Source: Paenibacillus sp. 1011MAR3C5 (lineage in GTDB: Bacteria > Bacillota > Bacilli > Paenibacillales > Paenibacillaceae). Taken from it: a DNA stretch of 64,000 nucleotides. Under the pieces are notes generated by a model. That model did not search any database. It had not been told where the DNA came from and saw nothing but the letters and a program-made list of their open reading frames with translations. The stretch spans positions 310,001-374,000 of the forward strand of contig NZ_QZCF01000005.1 in assembly GCF_003591485.1 (NCBI RefSeq), read 5' to 3'. Made by a program: the position numbers and the translations under genes. Below are positions 8,500 to 16,668 of the stretch, piece by piece (the first letter of the stretch is position 1; the number at the start of each line of letters is the position of its first letter).

Positions 8500-9108
8500 A
8501 TGATGATGTCAGGCGTAATTTTGGCGGGCGGCAATCACCCCCGCATGAACGGTCGCAACCGGGCTTTTCTGGAGGTGGACGGGGAAATTATGCTTCATCG
8601 GCAAATCCGTGAGATGCAATCCTGCTGCAGCGAGATCACAATTGTCACCAACGATCCGCAGCCGTTTCTTCGCGTTGTTGACCGGGATATCCGCATCATA
8701 ACCGATTACTTTATCGGTCATGGGCTGCTGAGCGGCATGCATGCCGGGCTTGCGCTTGCAAGGCACCGGCATGTGTGGCTGCTCGGCTGTCATATGCCAT
8801 ACCCATCCGCTGACGCCGCCAAGCTGCTCTTGACGCAGATGCAGGAAGGGCTGGACGCCGTTATTCCATGGGTGAAGGGCAAAGCCTATCCGCTGCATGG
8901 CGTCTATGACCGATCCAGCGCCGAGCCGATTGAGAAGCTGCTTAAAGGCGGTTACTCCAGCAAGTCCGCATTACTCAATCAAATCAAGTGGCAGAGGGGC
9001 AGTGAGTGGCTCTTCCAAGAGAACGGCATCCCTAGCGGATTCGTTCAATCGATTCAGACGGAGGAAGATTATGAACGTATCGTGCGCAGCACAGTGAAAA
9101 CAGGTTAG
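8500..9108 (+). CDS. MobA-like nucleotidyltransferase, divergent
   Basis: The 202-residue protein has the fold signature of MobA/NTP_transf_3 enzymes, which join GMP to molybdopterin: SGVILAGGNHPRMNGRNRAF at the N-terminus and WLLGCHMPY in the middle. In typical MobA the first motif carries a conserved Lys (…DKALL) and the second a metal-binding Asp (CDMP). Here these read NRAFL and CHMP, so two key residues are changed. It may have lost or changed activity. The ribosome site GGGAGGAG supports ATG 8500, 8503 or 8506; an in-frame ATG at 8485 overlaps that site and is unlikely. It lies between adhE and pflB, with no other molybdenum-cofactor genes in the window. Confidence 0.75.
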   Translation: MMMSGVILAGGNHPRMNGRNRAFLEVDGEIMLHRQIREMQSCCSEITIVTNDPQPFLRVVDRDIRIITDYFIGHGLLSGMHAGLALARHRHVWLLGCHMPYPSADAAKLLLTQMQEGLDAVIPWVKGKAYPLHGVYDRSSAEPIEKLLKGGYSSKSALLNQIKWQRGSEWLFQENGIPSGFVQSIQTEEDYERIVRSTVKTG

Positions 9109-9113
9109 CCTGC

Positions 9114-9156
9114 TGTGAGCAATGTCATAGAGAAGCGTGCGGGAACATCGTAAGAT
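9114..9156 (+). promoter_or_regulatory. predicted Fnr-dependent promoter of pflB
   Basis: TGTGA-GCAATG-TCATA at 9114-9129 matches the Fnr consensus in nine of ten positions. The -10 TAAGAT at 9151-9156 is the same hexamer as at adhE and sits at the same distance from the site. Confidence 0.72.
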
Positions 9157-9180
9157 TACCTTATAACGGAGGTGTTTCAT

Positions 9181-11451
9181 ATGGCAATGACAGAGAAGCA
9201 AATCACGGACCGGTCCGGCACACCTGAAGCCTGGCGCGGATTCGTGGTAGGAAGCTGGCAGAAGGGGGTTGACGTTCCGTCCTTCATCGAACACAACCTT
9301 ACGTCCTATGAAGGTGACGAGAGCTTCCTTGCAGGTCCGACGGAGAACACGGAAGTCTTATGGAATCAGGTTAGCCAACTGCTCAAGGAAGAGCGCGAGC
9401 GAGGCGGCGTACATGATATCGACGTCCATACGGTGTCTTCGATTACGTCGCATGCGCCGGGCTATATTGATCAGTCCAAGGAGAAGATTGTCGGCTTGCA
9501 GACGGACGCTCCGCTGAAGCGCGCGGTTCAGCCGTACGGCGGCATCCGGATGGCGGCAGATGCTTGCGATGCATACGGCTACAAGCTGGCGCCAGAGCTG
9601 GAGGAGCTGTTCACAACCATTCGCAAAACGCATAACCAAGGTGTATTCGACGCTTATACAACAGAGATGCGTGCCGCTCGCAGAGCAGGCATCATTACGG
9701 GCTTGCCTGACGCATATGGGCGCGGACGCATTATTGGCGATTATCGCCGGGTCGCCCTGTACGGTGTAGATCGACTGATTGCCTCGAAGAAGGAAGAGCT
9801 GCTCCAGCTGGAAGTGGACGCCATGACGGAAGAGGTTATTCTGCTTCGGGAAGAGCTCTCCGAACAAATTCGCAGCTTGGCGGAGCTGAAGAAGATGGCT
9901 GCCGCATACGGCTATGATATTTCCGCACCGGCAGAGAATGCGAAGGATGCGGTGCAGTGGCTGTACTTCGCTTATCTTGCCGCGATCAAAGAGCAGAATG
10001 GCGCGGCGATGAGCTTGGGCCGGGTGTCCAGCTTCCTCGATATCTATATCGACCGCGATCTGAGAGAAGGCGCATTGACGGAAAGCGAAGCCCAAGAGCT
10101 GGTCGACCACTTCGTCATGAAGCTGCGGATCGTGAAGTTTCTGCGCACACCGGATTACAATGAACTATTCAGCGGCGATCCGACCTGGGTCACCGAAGCG
10201 CTTGGCGGCATGGGATTGAACGGCAAGACGCGCGTCACGCGCAACTCCTTCCGCTTCCTGCATACGCTCTATAATCTCGGACCTGCGCCGGAGCCGAACT
10301 TGACGGTGCTTTGGTCGACACAGCTGCCGAAAGCGTTCAAGCGTTATTGCGCCCGCGTCTCGGCAGAGACTAGCTCCATCCAATACGAGAATGATGACCT
10401 GATGCGTCCGCACTTTGGAGATGACTATGGCATTGCGTGCTGTGTATCGGCCATGCGGATTGGGAAGCAGATGCAGTTCTTCGGCGCACGCGCCAACCTG
10501 GCGAAGGCACTTCTCTACGCGGTCAACGGCGGAGTAGACGAGAAGCTGGGCGGGCAGATCGGACCTGCCATTGCGCCGATTACGTCGGATGTGCTTGATT
10601 ATGAAGAGGTGAAAGCGAAGTTCGATATTGTGCAGGATTGGCTGGCAAGGCTGTACATGAACACGCTGAACGTCATACACTATATGCATGACAAGTACTG
10701 CTACGAGCGGATCGAGATGGCGCTGCATGACCGGGATATCGTGCGGACGATGGCTTGCGGCATTGCCGGTCTCTCAGTCGTGGCGGACAGCTTAAGCGCA
10801 ATTAAGTACGCGAAGGTGCGCCCAATTCGCAACGAGCAGGGCATCGCGGTAGACTTCGAGATTGAAGGCGACTTCCCGCAATACGGCAACAACGACGACC
10901 GCGTTGACGATATCGCCGTCGGACTTGCAGAAGGCTTCATGAACAGGCTTCGCAAGCATAAGGCTTATCGCAATGCGATTCCGACGATGTCCGTGCTTAC
11001 GATTACTTCGAACGTGGTATATGGGAAGAAGACCGGCAGCACGCCTGACGGCCGCAAAGCCGGAGAGCCGTTTGCGCCGGGGGCGAATCCGATGCATGGC
11101 CGTGACCGCAAAGGGGCGCTTGCATCCCTGGCATCTGTCGCGAAGATTCCGTATACGCACAGCCTGGACGGGATATCCAACACGTTCTCGATCATACCGA
11201 AGGCGCTGGGCAAAGCCGATGATGAGCGTGTCTCCAACCTTGCAGCCTTGCTCGACGGCTACGCCTTAAGCGGCGGTCATCATCTGAACGTGAACGTCTT
11301 CAACCGCGAGCAATTGCTGGATGCCATGGAGCATCCTGAGCAATATCCGCAGCTGACAATCCGCGTATCGGGGTATGCCGTCAACTTCATCAGGCTTACC
11401 AGAGAGCAGCAGCTGGATGTCATCAACCGTACGTTCCACGGCGAGGTGTAA
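9181..11451 (+). CDS. pflB: formate C-acetyltransferase (pyruvate formate-lyase)
   Basis: This glycyl-radical enzyme converts pyruvate and CoA to acetyl-CoA and formate in anaerobic cells. The 756-residue sequence has the adjacent active-site cysteines Cys420-Cys421 in [10 protein letters not shown], and the C-terminal radical loop RVSGYAVNF with the radical Gly731. Both are in the expected places for PflB. ATG 9181 follows GGAGGTG; a GTG at 9172 lies inside that ribosome site and is rejected. pflA, its activase, starts 39 bases downstream. A predicted Fnr promoter precedes it. Confidence 0.98.
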   Translation: MAMTEKQITDRSGTPEAWRGFVVGSWQKGVDVPSFIEHNLTSYEGDESFLAGPTENTEVLWNQVSQLLKEERERGGVHDIDVHTVSSITSHAPGYIDQSKEKIVGLQTDAPLKRAVQPYGGIRMAADACDAYGYKLAPELEELFTTIRKTHNQGVFDAYTTEMRAARRAGIITGLPDAYGRGRIIGDYRRVALYGVDRLIASKKEELLQLEVDAMTEEVILLREELSEQIRSLAELKKMAAAYGYDISAPAENAKDAVQWLYFAYLAAIKEQNGAAMSLGRVSSFLDIYIDRDLREGALTESEAQELVDHFVMKLRIVKFLRTPDYNELFSGDPTWVTEALGGMGLNGKTRVTRNSFRFLHTLYNLGPAPEPNLTVLWSTQLPKAFKRYCARVSAETSSIQYENDDLMRPHFGDDYGIACCVSAMRIGKQMQFFGARANLAKALLYAVNGGVDEKLGGQIGPAIAPITSDVLDYEEVKAKFDIVQDWLARLYMNTLNVIHYMHDKYCYERIEMALHDRDIVRTMACGIAGLSVVADSLSAIKYAKVRPIRNEQGIAVDFEIEGDFPQYGNNDDRVDDIAVGLAEGFMNRLRKHKAYRNAIPTMSVLTITSNVVYGKKTGSTPDGRKAGEPFAPGANPMHGRDRKGALASLASVAKIPYTHSLDGISNTFSIIPKALGKADDERVSNLAALLDGYALSGGHHLNVNVFNREQLLDAMEHPEQYPQLTIRVSGYAVNFIRLTREQQLDVINRTFHGEV

Positions 11452-11489
11452 AGAGGCGTGAACGTCATCATGAGAGGAGCGTGACCCGC

Positions 11490-12227
11490 ATGAAAGGCCG
11501 GATTCATTCCATCGAAACGTTCGGTACCGTGGACGGACCAGGCATTCGCTTTGTCCTGTTCATGCAGGGCTGCGCATTGCAGTGCCGGTTTTGCCATAAT
11601 CCCGACACCTGGGACACTTCCAGCGGACGACAAGTAACGGTAGACGACATCTTACAGGAGCTTGAGCCCTATTTGCCCTATTACCGGGCATCAGGCGGAG
11701 GCGTAACGGTGACAGGAGGGGAGCCTACTCTACAGGCCCCCTTCGTCGCCGAGCTGTTCAAGGCATGCAAGGAAAGGTACGGTCTGCATACAGCCCTCGA
11801 CAGTTCAGGCTTTTGCGAGCCGAGCCATGCGGCAGAGCTGATGCGCTACACAGATTTGGTCTTGCTTGATCTGAAGCAGATGAATAGAGAGAAGCATCAA
11901 TGGTTGACCACACAGCCTAATGAACGCATCATCGCATTTGCGCAGTGGCTATCGGCCCGGAAGCAGCCGATGTGGATCAGGCATGTGCTGATCCCCGGCG
12001 TGACGGATCATGCAGCAGATCTGCAAGCGCTAGGCGAATTTGTTGGCAAGCTGTCAGCGGTCGAGAAGCTGGAGCTTCTGCCCTATCACCGGATGGGTGT
12101 ATACAAGTGGCAGCAGCTTGGTCGTGAGTATACGCTGGACGATGTGCAGTCTCCGACGGAGCGGGAGGTCAACCGCGCCAAAGGGATCATCGAGGCCGCC
12201 AGGGAGCGAAGCGCTTTGCTCGCATAA
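11490..12227 (+). CDS. pflA: pyruvate formate-lyase activating enzyme
   Basis: The 245-residue radical-SAM protein has the CxxxCxxC motif CALQCRFC that holds the [4Fe-4S] cluster, followed by HNPDTWD and the GGEPT motif that places SAM. It creates the glycyl radical on PflB under anaerobic conditions. The ATG at 11490 is preceded by AGAGGAG at about ten bases. It is probably cotranscribed with pflB and followed by a weak hairpin. Confidence 0.97.
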   Translation: MKGRIHSIETFGTVDGPGIRFVLFMQGCALQCRFCHNPDTWDTSSGRQVTVDDILQELEPYLPYYRASGGGVTVTGGEPTLQAPFVAELFKACKERYGLHTALDSSGFCEPSHAAELMRYTDLVLLDLKQMNREKHQWLTTQPNERIIAFAQWLSARKQPMWIRHVLIPGVTDHAADLQALGEFVGKLSAVEKLELLPYHRMGVYKWQQLGREYTLDDVQSPTEREVNRAKGIIEAARERSALLA

Positions 12228-12230
12228 TGC

Positions 12231-12264
12231 AACCAGGGAGATTACGGATGCTGCTGGTTCTTTT
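12231..12264 (+). terminator. possible weak terminator after pflA
   Basis: AACCAG (12231-12236) can pair with CTGGTT (12254-12259), followed by CTTTTAC. The stem is short and the loop long, so readthrough into fnr is plausible. Confidence 0.4.
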
Positions 12265-12282
12265 ACCTGATCATTATAGCAG

Positions 12283-12366
12283 TACCCCTTCCAAGATATA
12301 GGGGGTAATTCCCCCAAAAGATCAGTGAAACCCCCGATGTACCCCTGACCCCTCTGAAGGTATGAT
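12283..12366 (+). promoter_or_regulatory. fnr upstream region: TACCCCT repeats, G5/C5 palindrome, -10 box
   Basis: Two direct copies of TACCCCT lie at 12283-12289 and 12340-12346; this fits the NarL-family heptamer TACYYMT. Between them is GGGGG-TAATT-CCCCC (12301-12315). The likely -10 is TATGAT at 12361-12366 without a clear -35. A GTGA half-site at 12325-12328 lies 36 bases before it, the same offset as at the Fnr promoters. The region suggests control by a NarL/NreC-type response regulator plus autoregulation; neither is proven. Confidence 0.4.
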
Positions 12367-12402
12367 AAGAATATAAGAACCGCTCGGAGGGAGAGGAACG
12401 AA

Positions 12403-13113
12403 ATGGGTATGAAGGTGAGGCAACCGGAAGGACTTGCGCCCCTGCTGTCGCAAGAGAGCTTCGAGAAGCTGCAAGGCATTATGTATGTCCGGCACTTCGA
12501 GAAAGGCAGTTGTTTATTCTGGGAGGGCGACGCGGCCAATCATCTCTATTACATTATGGATGGACGTGTCCGCACCACGAAGTCGGCAGACAATGGCCGG
12601 ACATTGACCCTATATCTTCATCAACAGGGCGACTTAATTGGACAGATGGACCCGTTTCAGGACTCGGTGCATAACTTCAGTGCCGAGGTTACGGAGGATG
12701 TCCAGGTTGGTGTCATTCAGCGTAAGGACCTTGAGGTGCTGCTGTGGCAGAACAGCGACCTAGCCATTGAGTTTATGAAGTGGATGGGCCTTATGCACAG
12801 GCTGACCCAGACGAAGTTTCGCGATCTCATTATGTTCGGCAAAACCGGAGCGTTATGCTCGTTGCTCATAAGACTTAGCAATTCGTACGGCAAGGAGATA
12901 GAAGACGGCATCATCATTGATCTGAAAATCAACAACACAGAGCTGGCCGACATGATCGGCGCGACTCGCGAGAGTGTCAATCGCATGCTGAGCGAGCTGA
13001 AGAAGGATAACGTCATTTACAATCAACACGGCCATATGGTCATTAAGGATATCGCCTATTTGCGGGAAGTATGCCATTGCGAGAACTGCCCGAAGGAAGT
13101 TTGCCGCATGTAG
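12403..13113 (+). CDS. fnr: Fnr-type oxygen-responsive regulator (Crp/Fnr family)
   Basis: The 236-residue protein has an N-terminal cyclic-nucleotide-binding-like fold (about 20-135) and a C-terminal winged helix with the recognition helix region ATRESVNRMLSEL. The tail CENCPKEVC places Cys226, Cys229 and Cys234 as CxxCxxxxC, the pattern of Bacillus Fnr, which holds its [4Fe-4S] cluster with three C-terminal Cys and an Asp, unlike the N-terminal cluster of E. coli FNR. It should activate fermentation and nitrate genes when oxygen is absent, at TGTGA-N6-TCACA sites. Three such sites are found in this window upstream of the hemerythrin gene, adhE and pflB. Confidence 0.9.
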   Translation: MGMKVRQPEGLAPLLSQESFEKLQGIMYVRHFEKGSCLFWEGDAANHLYYIMDGRVRTTKSADNGRTLTLYLHQQGDLIGQMDPFQDSVHNFSAEVTEDVQVGVIQRKDLEVLLWQNSDLAIEFMKWMGLMHRLTQTKFRDLIMFGKTGALCSLLIRLSNSYGKEIEDGIIIDLKINNTELADMIGATRESVNRMLSELKKDNVIYNQHGHMVIKDIAYLREVCHCENCPKEVCRM

Positions 13114-13134
13114 GGTAATAAGGAGGAAACGACG

Positions 13135-13545
13135 ATGAGCGAAAAAGCATTTGTGATGATCAAACCAGACGGTGTAGAACGAGGACTAATCGGTGAAATC
13201 GTCAATCGATTTGAGAAAAAAGGTCTGAAGCTTGTAAGAGCCGAGCTGAAGTCTGTCGATAGAGCAGTAGCAGAGGCACATTACGGCCATTTGCGGCATA
13301 AGCCGTTTTTTGAAGAACTGGTGGAGTATATTACTTCCGGGCCTGTATTCGCCATGATTATTGAAGGCGTGGGGGCCGTTCAAAACTCTCGTTCCCTGAT
13401 CGGTCCGACGAACCCGGCGGAAGCCCCTCCTGGCACGATACGAGGAGATTTCGGACTCGATGTTGCAGCCAACGTCATTCACGGCTCCGACTCAGTGGAT
13501 AATGCCAAAGTGGAAATCGAAAGATTTTTCAGCAAGTTCGACTAA
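13135..13545 (+). CDS. ndk: nucleoside diphosphate kinase
   Basis: The 136-residue protein begins [20 protein letters not shown], has [17 protein letters not shown] and the phosphate-carrying His116 in NVIHGSDS, so it can pass phosphate from ATP to other NDPs. It is a little shorter than usual at the C-terminus. The residue before AV in GVGAVQ is Gly where most NDKs have Asn (GxNAV), a small departure. It starts 21 bases after fnr, with AAGGAGG, and may share its transcript. Confidence 0.93.
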   Translation: MSEKAFVMIKPDGVERGLIGEIVNRFEKKGLKLVRAELKSVDRAVAEAHYGHLRHKPFFEELVEYITSGPVFAMIIEGVGAVQNSRSLIGPTNPAEAPPGTIRGDFGLDVAANVIHGSDSVDNAKVEIERFFSKFD

Positions 13546-13595
13546 AGTGTGAGTGTCTTCATTAAGTGCGTCATACTAGCGGGAGGTCATGCGAT

Positions 13596-13787
13596 ATGGC
13601 AACGAACATTAAGGTTAACGTTGTGACGGAGAATATGATCAAATACTGCTACACTTGTCCGGAAGCGCATAACTGCGACACGGAAGAGAAATGCATCGCA
13701 TGCTGGGAAGAGAAAGGCATCATCACAAAAGAAGACCTGGAGGAGACGGTAACAACGGAGAAGCTGCTAAAGCTGTATGCGGAATAG
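13596..13787 (+). CDS. small Cys-rich protein, function unknown
   Basis: The 63-residue product has five Cys in a compact pattern, CYTCPEAHNCDTEEKCIACW (C-x2-C-x5-C-x5-C-x2-C), after a short beta-like start and before an acidic helix. This suggests zinc or an iron-sulfur cluster. No family is recognised. ATG 13596 follows GGGAGG at 13581-13586. It lies 50 bases after ndk and close to fnr, so a redox role is possible, but this is only a guess from position. Confidence 0.65.
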   Translation: MATNIKVNVVTENMIKYCYTCPEAHNCDTEEKCIACWEEKGIITKEDLEETVTTEKLLKLYAE

Positions 13788-13836
13788 CGGTTAATCGGCA
13801 TCGTTGACTGTCTTATAGAATTATTACAGCAAGATT

Positions 13837-13886
13837 AAAAGGACATGTCCCGGAAGTCATTTGACGATAAAGGACGGTGTCCTTTT
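13837..13886. terminator. inverted repeat after the Cys-rich gene
   Basis: AAAAGGACA (13837-13845) and TGTCCTTTT (13878-13886) are exact inverted copies with a 32-base loop. On the plus strand a short T-run follows, so it may terminate the ndk/Cys-rich transcript. It also lies next to the broken end of the shikimate-kinase remnant. Confidence 0.4.
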
Positions 13887-13900
13887 TGCTGCTCGTCGGA

Positions 13901-14053
13901 TCAGTCTGACACAATATCTTGTAACAACCTACCCACATGTTGTTGTATCGCCATATCGGTATCTACGAATTTCAATTCTAGAGCCTTTGCAAGCAACACG
14001 CCTAACGTGCTTTTACCAGCCTCGAACATTCCTGCAAGAACGGTATTTCTCAC
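13901..14053 (-). pseudogene. shikimate-kinase-like gene remnant (N-terminal 50 residues)
   Basis: On the minus strand a frame from GTG 14053 encodes a start of the AroK type: a Walker A motif GMFEAGKST within ten residues of the start, then LGVLLAKALELKFVDTD with the DTD-type shikimate/metal motif, then a stop after about 50 residues. Whole shikimate kinases have about 165-175 residues, so two thirds are gone. The sequence after the stop shows no continuation. It therefore looks like a decayed fragment between two intact genes. The space from 14054 to 14249 shows nothing else that I can support. Confidence 0.6.
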
Positions 14054-14249
14054 TTAAGCCTTGCCTTCATTTTCCTTAGCCGTCTTCTCATAATAGCTTT
14101 TATAGAAAGCGATCCATTAACTTGTATTCTAGTGAACCATATCGGTGCGAGTTTTCATGTTGACGAAGGAACGCGGGTGCAACTCTATATGCGCATATTA
14201 TCCAGAAAACGGGAAAATATAGTATGAAAAAGAATGAGGAGAATCTGCC

Positions 14250-15584
14250 TTGAAAGTAATCGACCAGGTGATCCTGCGCTTAGGCCAAGATTCCGACTTC
14301 ATACGGTTTCCTACCAGGATGGCAGGGGAGTCGGTGGTATTGCTCGGCTATCAAACCTTTTTCGATTTTGCCGAGACACTGCGCCATCTTCAAGCGCAAT
14401 CAGCGCGAATCGCAGATACCGATTGGGAAAATTCATCACCGCTTATCTATGGATTAGGCGAGATTCTTGACGATCCGGAAGCAGACTGGCTGGTTTCTCT
14501 CTTAATGCGCGGGCAACTGCTGATTTGGTTTGAAGCCAAAGACAGGATCATCAGCTACACGCCAACGGCCCGCACATTGTCTCGAAATATCGAAGCGCCG
14601 ATGACCGAAAACGTTGTGCGAGGTTCGATCAGTGCATTTGTCGAAGATCTGGACACGAATATCGGACTGATTCGCAAGCATGCGGCTGCCGAGGACTTGA
14701 GGACGCAATCGTATTGGACAGGTGAGGACAAGCAGAAGCAGATCGTCGTCATGTATCGGGAGAGATGCGTCAATCCCGGACTGTTGAAGGGCGTGATTCA
14801 TAAGCTGGAAGCAAATATAGGCATGAACACGCAGAACCTGCAAAGTCTGAGTAATATGCTCGGTTTCAATCCTTGGACCAGTGTGACGAAGTTCAACTCG
14901 ACCGAGCTGCCACAAGAGGTGGAGAGGGCGCTGCAAAAAGGGAAAGTAGTGCTTCTGTTGGATCGGTTCCCGTTCGCGCTTATTGTACCGAGCCTTCTCA
15001 CGGATATGTTCGTAGTGGAGAATGACCGAAACTTCCCGCTCATGTTCATGTATTTGATTCGTTTCCTTCGTATTGTCGGTGTACTTACCAATGTAATTAT
15101 TCCAGGGTTGTATGTATCTCTTGTTTCTGTAAACCCGGATTTGCTGCGTATCGAGATTGCCTTGACGATTGCGAGAAGTCGGATGGATGTGCCTTACCCG
15201 TCGCTGGTCGAGACGCTGTTATTGCTCATCATCTTGGAGCTGATTATCGAGGCCAGCATCCGGCTGCCCAAGAGCATCGGTCCTACTCTGACGATGGTAG
15301 GCGGCATCATATTAGGACAGGCTGTCGTCAGCGCCAAGCTGGTCAGCAATATTCTCATTATTGTGCTGGCTGCGACGACTATATCCAGCTCTACTGTGGT
15401 CGGATATCATAATTCGCTCACGATCCGCGTTTTCAAATATTTGATCTTATTTCTCTCTGCCGGATTCGGCTTGTTCGGACTGGTAGCGGGGCTTATTCTC
15501 ATATGCGCTTATATGGCGAGCGTTACATCATTTGGCATTCCTTATGTGCATGTGATGAAACCGAGCGGTGATTCGAATGGTTAA
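14250..15584 (+). CDS. spore germination receptor subunit A (GerA family), operon 1
   Basis: The 444-residue protein belongs to the GerA/SpoVAF family: a soluble N-terminal half with TENVVRGSISAFVEDLDTNI (the usual RGPREGFVED-like region), then about five hydrophobic helices, including YPSLVETLLLLIILELIIEA. It sits in the spore inner membrane as part of a germinant receptor with GerB and GerC. The N-terminus is shorter than in many GerA proteins. The start is a TTG at 14250 with GAGGAG at good distance. The GerB gene overlaps its end by eight bases. Confidence 0.92.
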   Translation: MKVIDQVILRLGQDSDFIRFPTRMAGESVVLLGYQTFFDFAETLRHLQAQSARIADTDWENSSPLIYGLGEILDDPEADWLVSLLMRGQLLIWFEAKDRIISYTPTARTLSRNIEAPMTENVVRGSISAFVEDLDTNIGLIRKHAAAEDLRTQSYWTGEDKQKQIVVMYRERCVNPGLLKGVIHKLEANIGMNTQNLQSLSNMLGFNPWTSVTKFNSTELPQEVERALQKGKVVLLLDRFPFALIVPSLLTDMFVVENDRNFPLMFMYLIRFLRIVGVLTNVIIPGLYVSLVSVNPDLLRIEIALTIARSRMDVPYPSLVETLLLLIILELIIEASIRLPKSIGPTLTMVGGIILGQAVVSAKLVSNILIIVLAATTISSSTVVGYHNSLTIRVFKYLILFLSAGFGLFGLVAGLILICAYMASVTSFGIPYVHVMKPSGDSNG

Positions 15585-16668
15585 AACAGGGCAGGTCATA
15601 GCCGTATTCTTGCTCAGCCATATCGGGATCATCTTTTTCTTTTATCCAAGCCTAATTATCGAAAGCGCCGAAAGCAGTCACTGGCTGCCCATTGCGGTAA
15701 GCTTCCTCTTCTTTCACATTATGGTCGGAATCTATCTGAAAGGGATCAGATCCTTCGGCGGTCAGAAAAGCATTATTTCAATCCTGCAAGAGAAAGGAAG
15801 AGTCGTCGCGCTTGCCATGCTGCTTCCGGTCGCCGTCTACTTTACCGTCGTGTCCATCATTACGCTCCGCGCGTATGCCGAAGTTGTGATGGCGCTGTTC
15901 CTCACCAGCACGCCGCTTTGGGCGATCATGGCGCTGCTTCTTGGAATTGCGGTATATATTGCCTATCTAGGGCTGGAAGCGATACTCCGCACCGCCTTGC
16001 TTGTCGTCTTGCTAGCCGCTCCTATTGTCTTGTTTGTTCTGTTCAGCTCATTCCAGAATGCCGATTGGCACTATGTGTTTCCGCTGCTGGACAAGGAAGC
16101 CTTGTCGTTTTCCTTTCTGGGCCATACCGCATTCTACAAAAGCATGCTTTCCTTCAGCGGCGGATTTCTGTTCCTCGGATTTATCCAGCCTGCCGTATCC
16201 TACAAGCCGTCAAGGGTGCTAATCGCATGCATCTGCATGCTTCCCGTTCTGCTCGTATCGGTCTATATTCCGATATTGACCTACGGAAGAACGACTGCGG
16301 CGCTGTTCAATTTGCCATTTCTGGAGACAGCGGAGACGGTCGAGATTACATGGCTGATGTTCGATCGCGTATCGATGTTTTTTATGGTGTGTTTGATCTC
16401 GTTCATCATGCTTCTGCTTGCGCTCATTATCTGGATGATCGTACGTATGCTGCGAATGGCGGTCCGTACGCCGGCTTGGATGCCGCTGCTCCTTCTTGCT
16501 GCGGTCATCTATCTGGTTTGTTTATTAATTCCGGACTGGCATGTGCTGGATCGATTGCTCTGGTGGAACGCGATTCCGCGTATCTATTCGATTATCGTTC
16601 TGCCAATCGTTCTGGCAGTGATGGGCTACCATTACACGAGGAAGAGGAAAGCGGGGGCTAACGGATGA
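15577..16668 (+). CDS. spore germination receptor subunit B (GerB family permease), operon 1
   Basis: About 363 residues with ten hydrophobic helices of the amino-acid-permease fold. GerB subunits are thought to recognise the germinant. I chose ATG 15577, which overlaps the gerA stop; a GTG at 15568 is also in frame. Its own stop overlaps the ATG of gerC (ATGA). The polar residues that would define the ligand cannot be read from sequence alone. Confidence 0.9.
   Translation: MVKTGQVIAVFLLSHIGIIFFFYPSLIIESAESSHWLPIAVSFLFFHIMVGIYLKGIRSFGGQKSIISILQEKGRVVALAMLLPVAVYFTVVSIITLRAYAEVVMALFLTSTPLWAIMALLLGIAVYIAYLGLEAILRTALLVVLLAAPIVLFVLFSSFQNADWHYVFPLLDKEALSFSFLGHTAFYKSMLSFSGGFLFLGFIQPAVSYKPSRVLIACICMLPVLLVSVYIPILTYGRTTAALFNLPFLETAETVEITWLMFDRVSMFFMVCLISFIMLLLALIIWMIVRMLRMAVRTPAWMPLLLLAAVIYLVCLLIPDWHVLDRLLWWNAIPRIYSIIVLPIVLAVMGYHYTRKRKAGANG

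Noticed and set aside
13845-14079. Two plus-strand frames in the spacer before ger operon 1
   Set aside because: The minus strand encodes the recognisable shikimate-kinase start here; these are its shadows.
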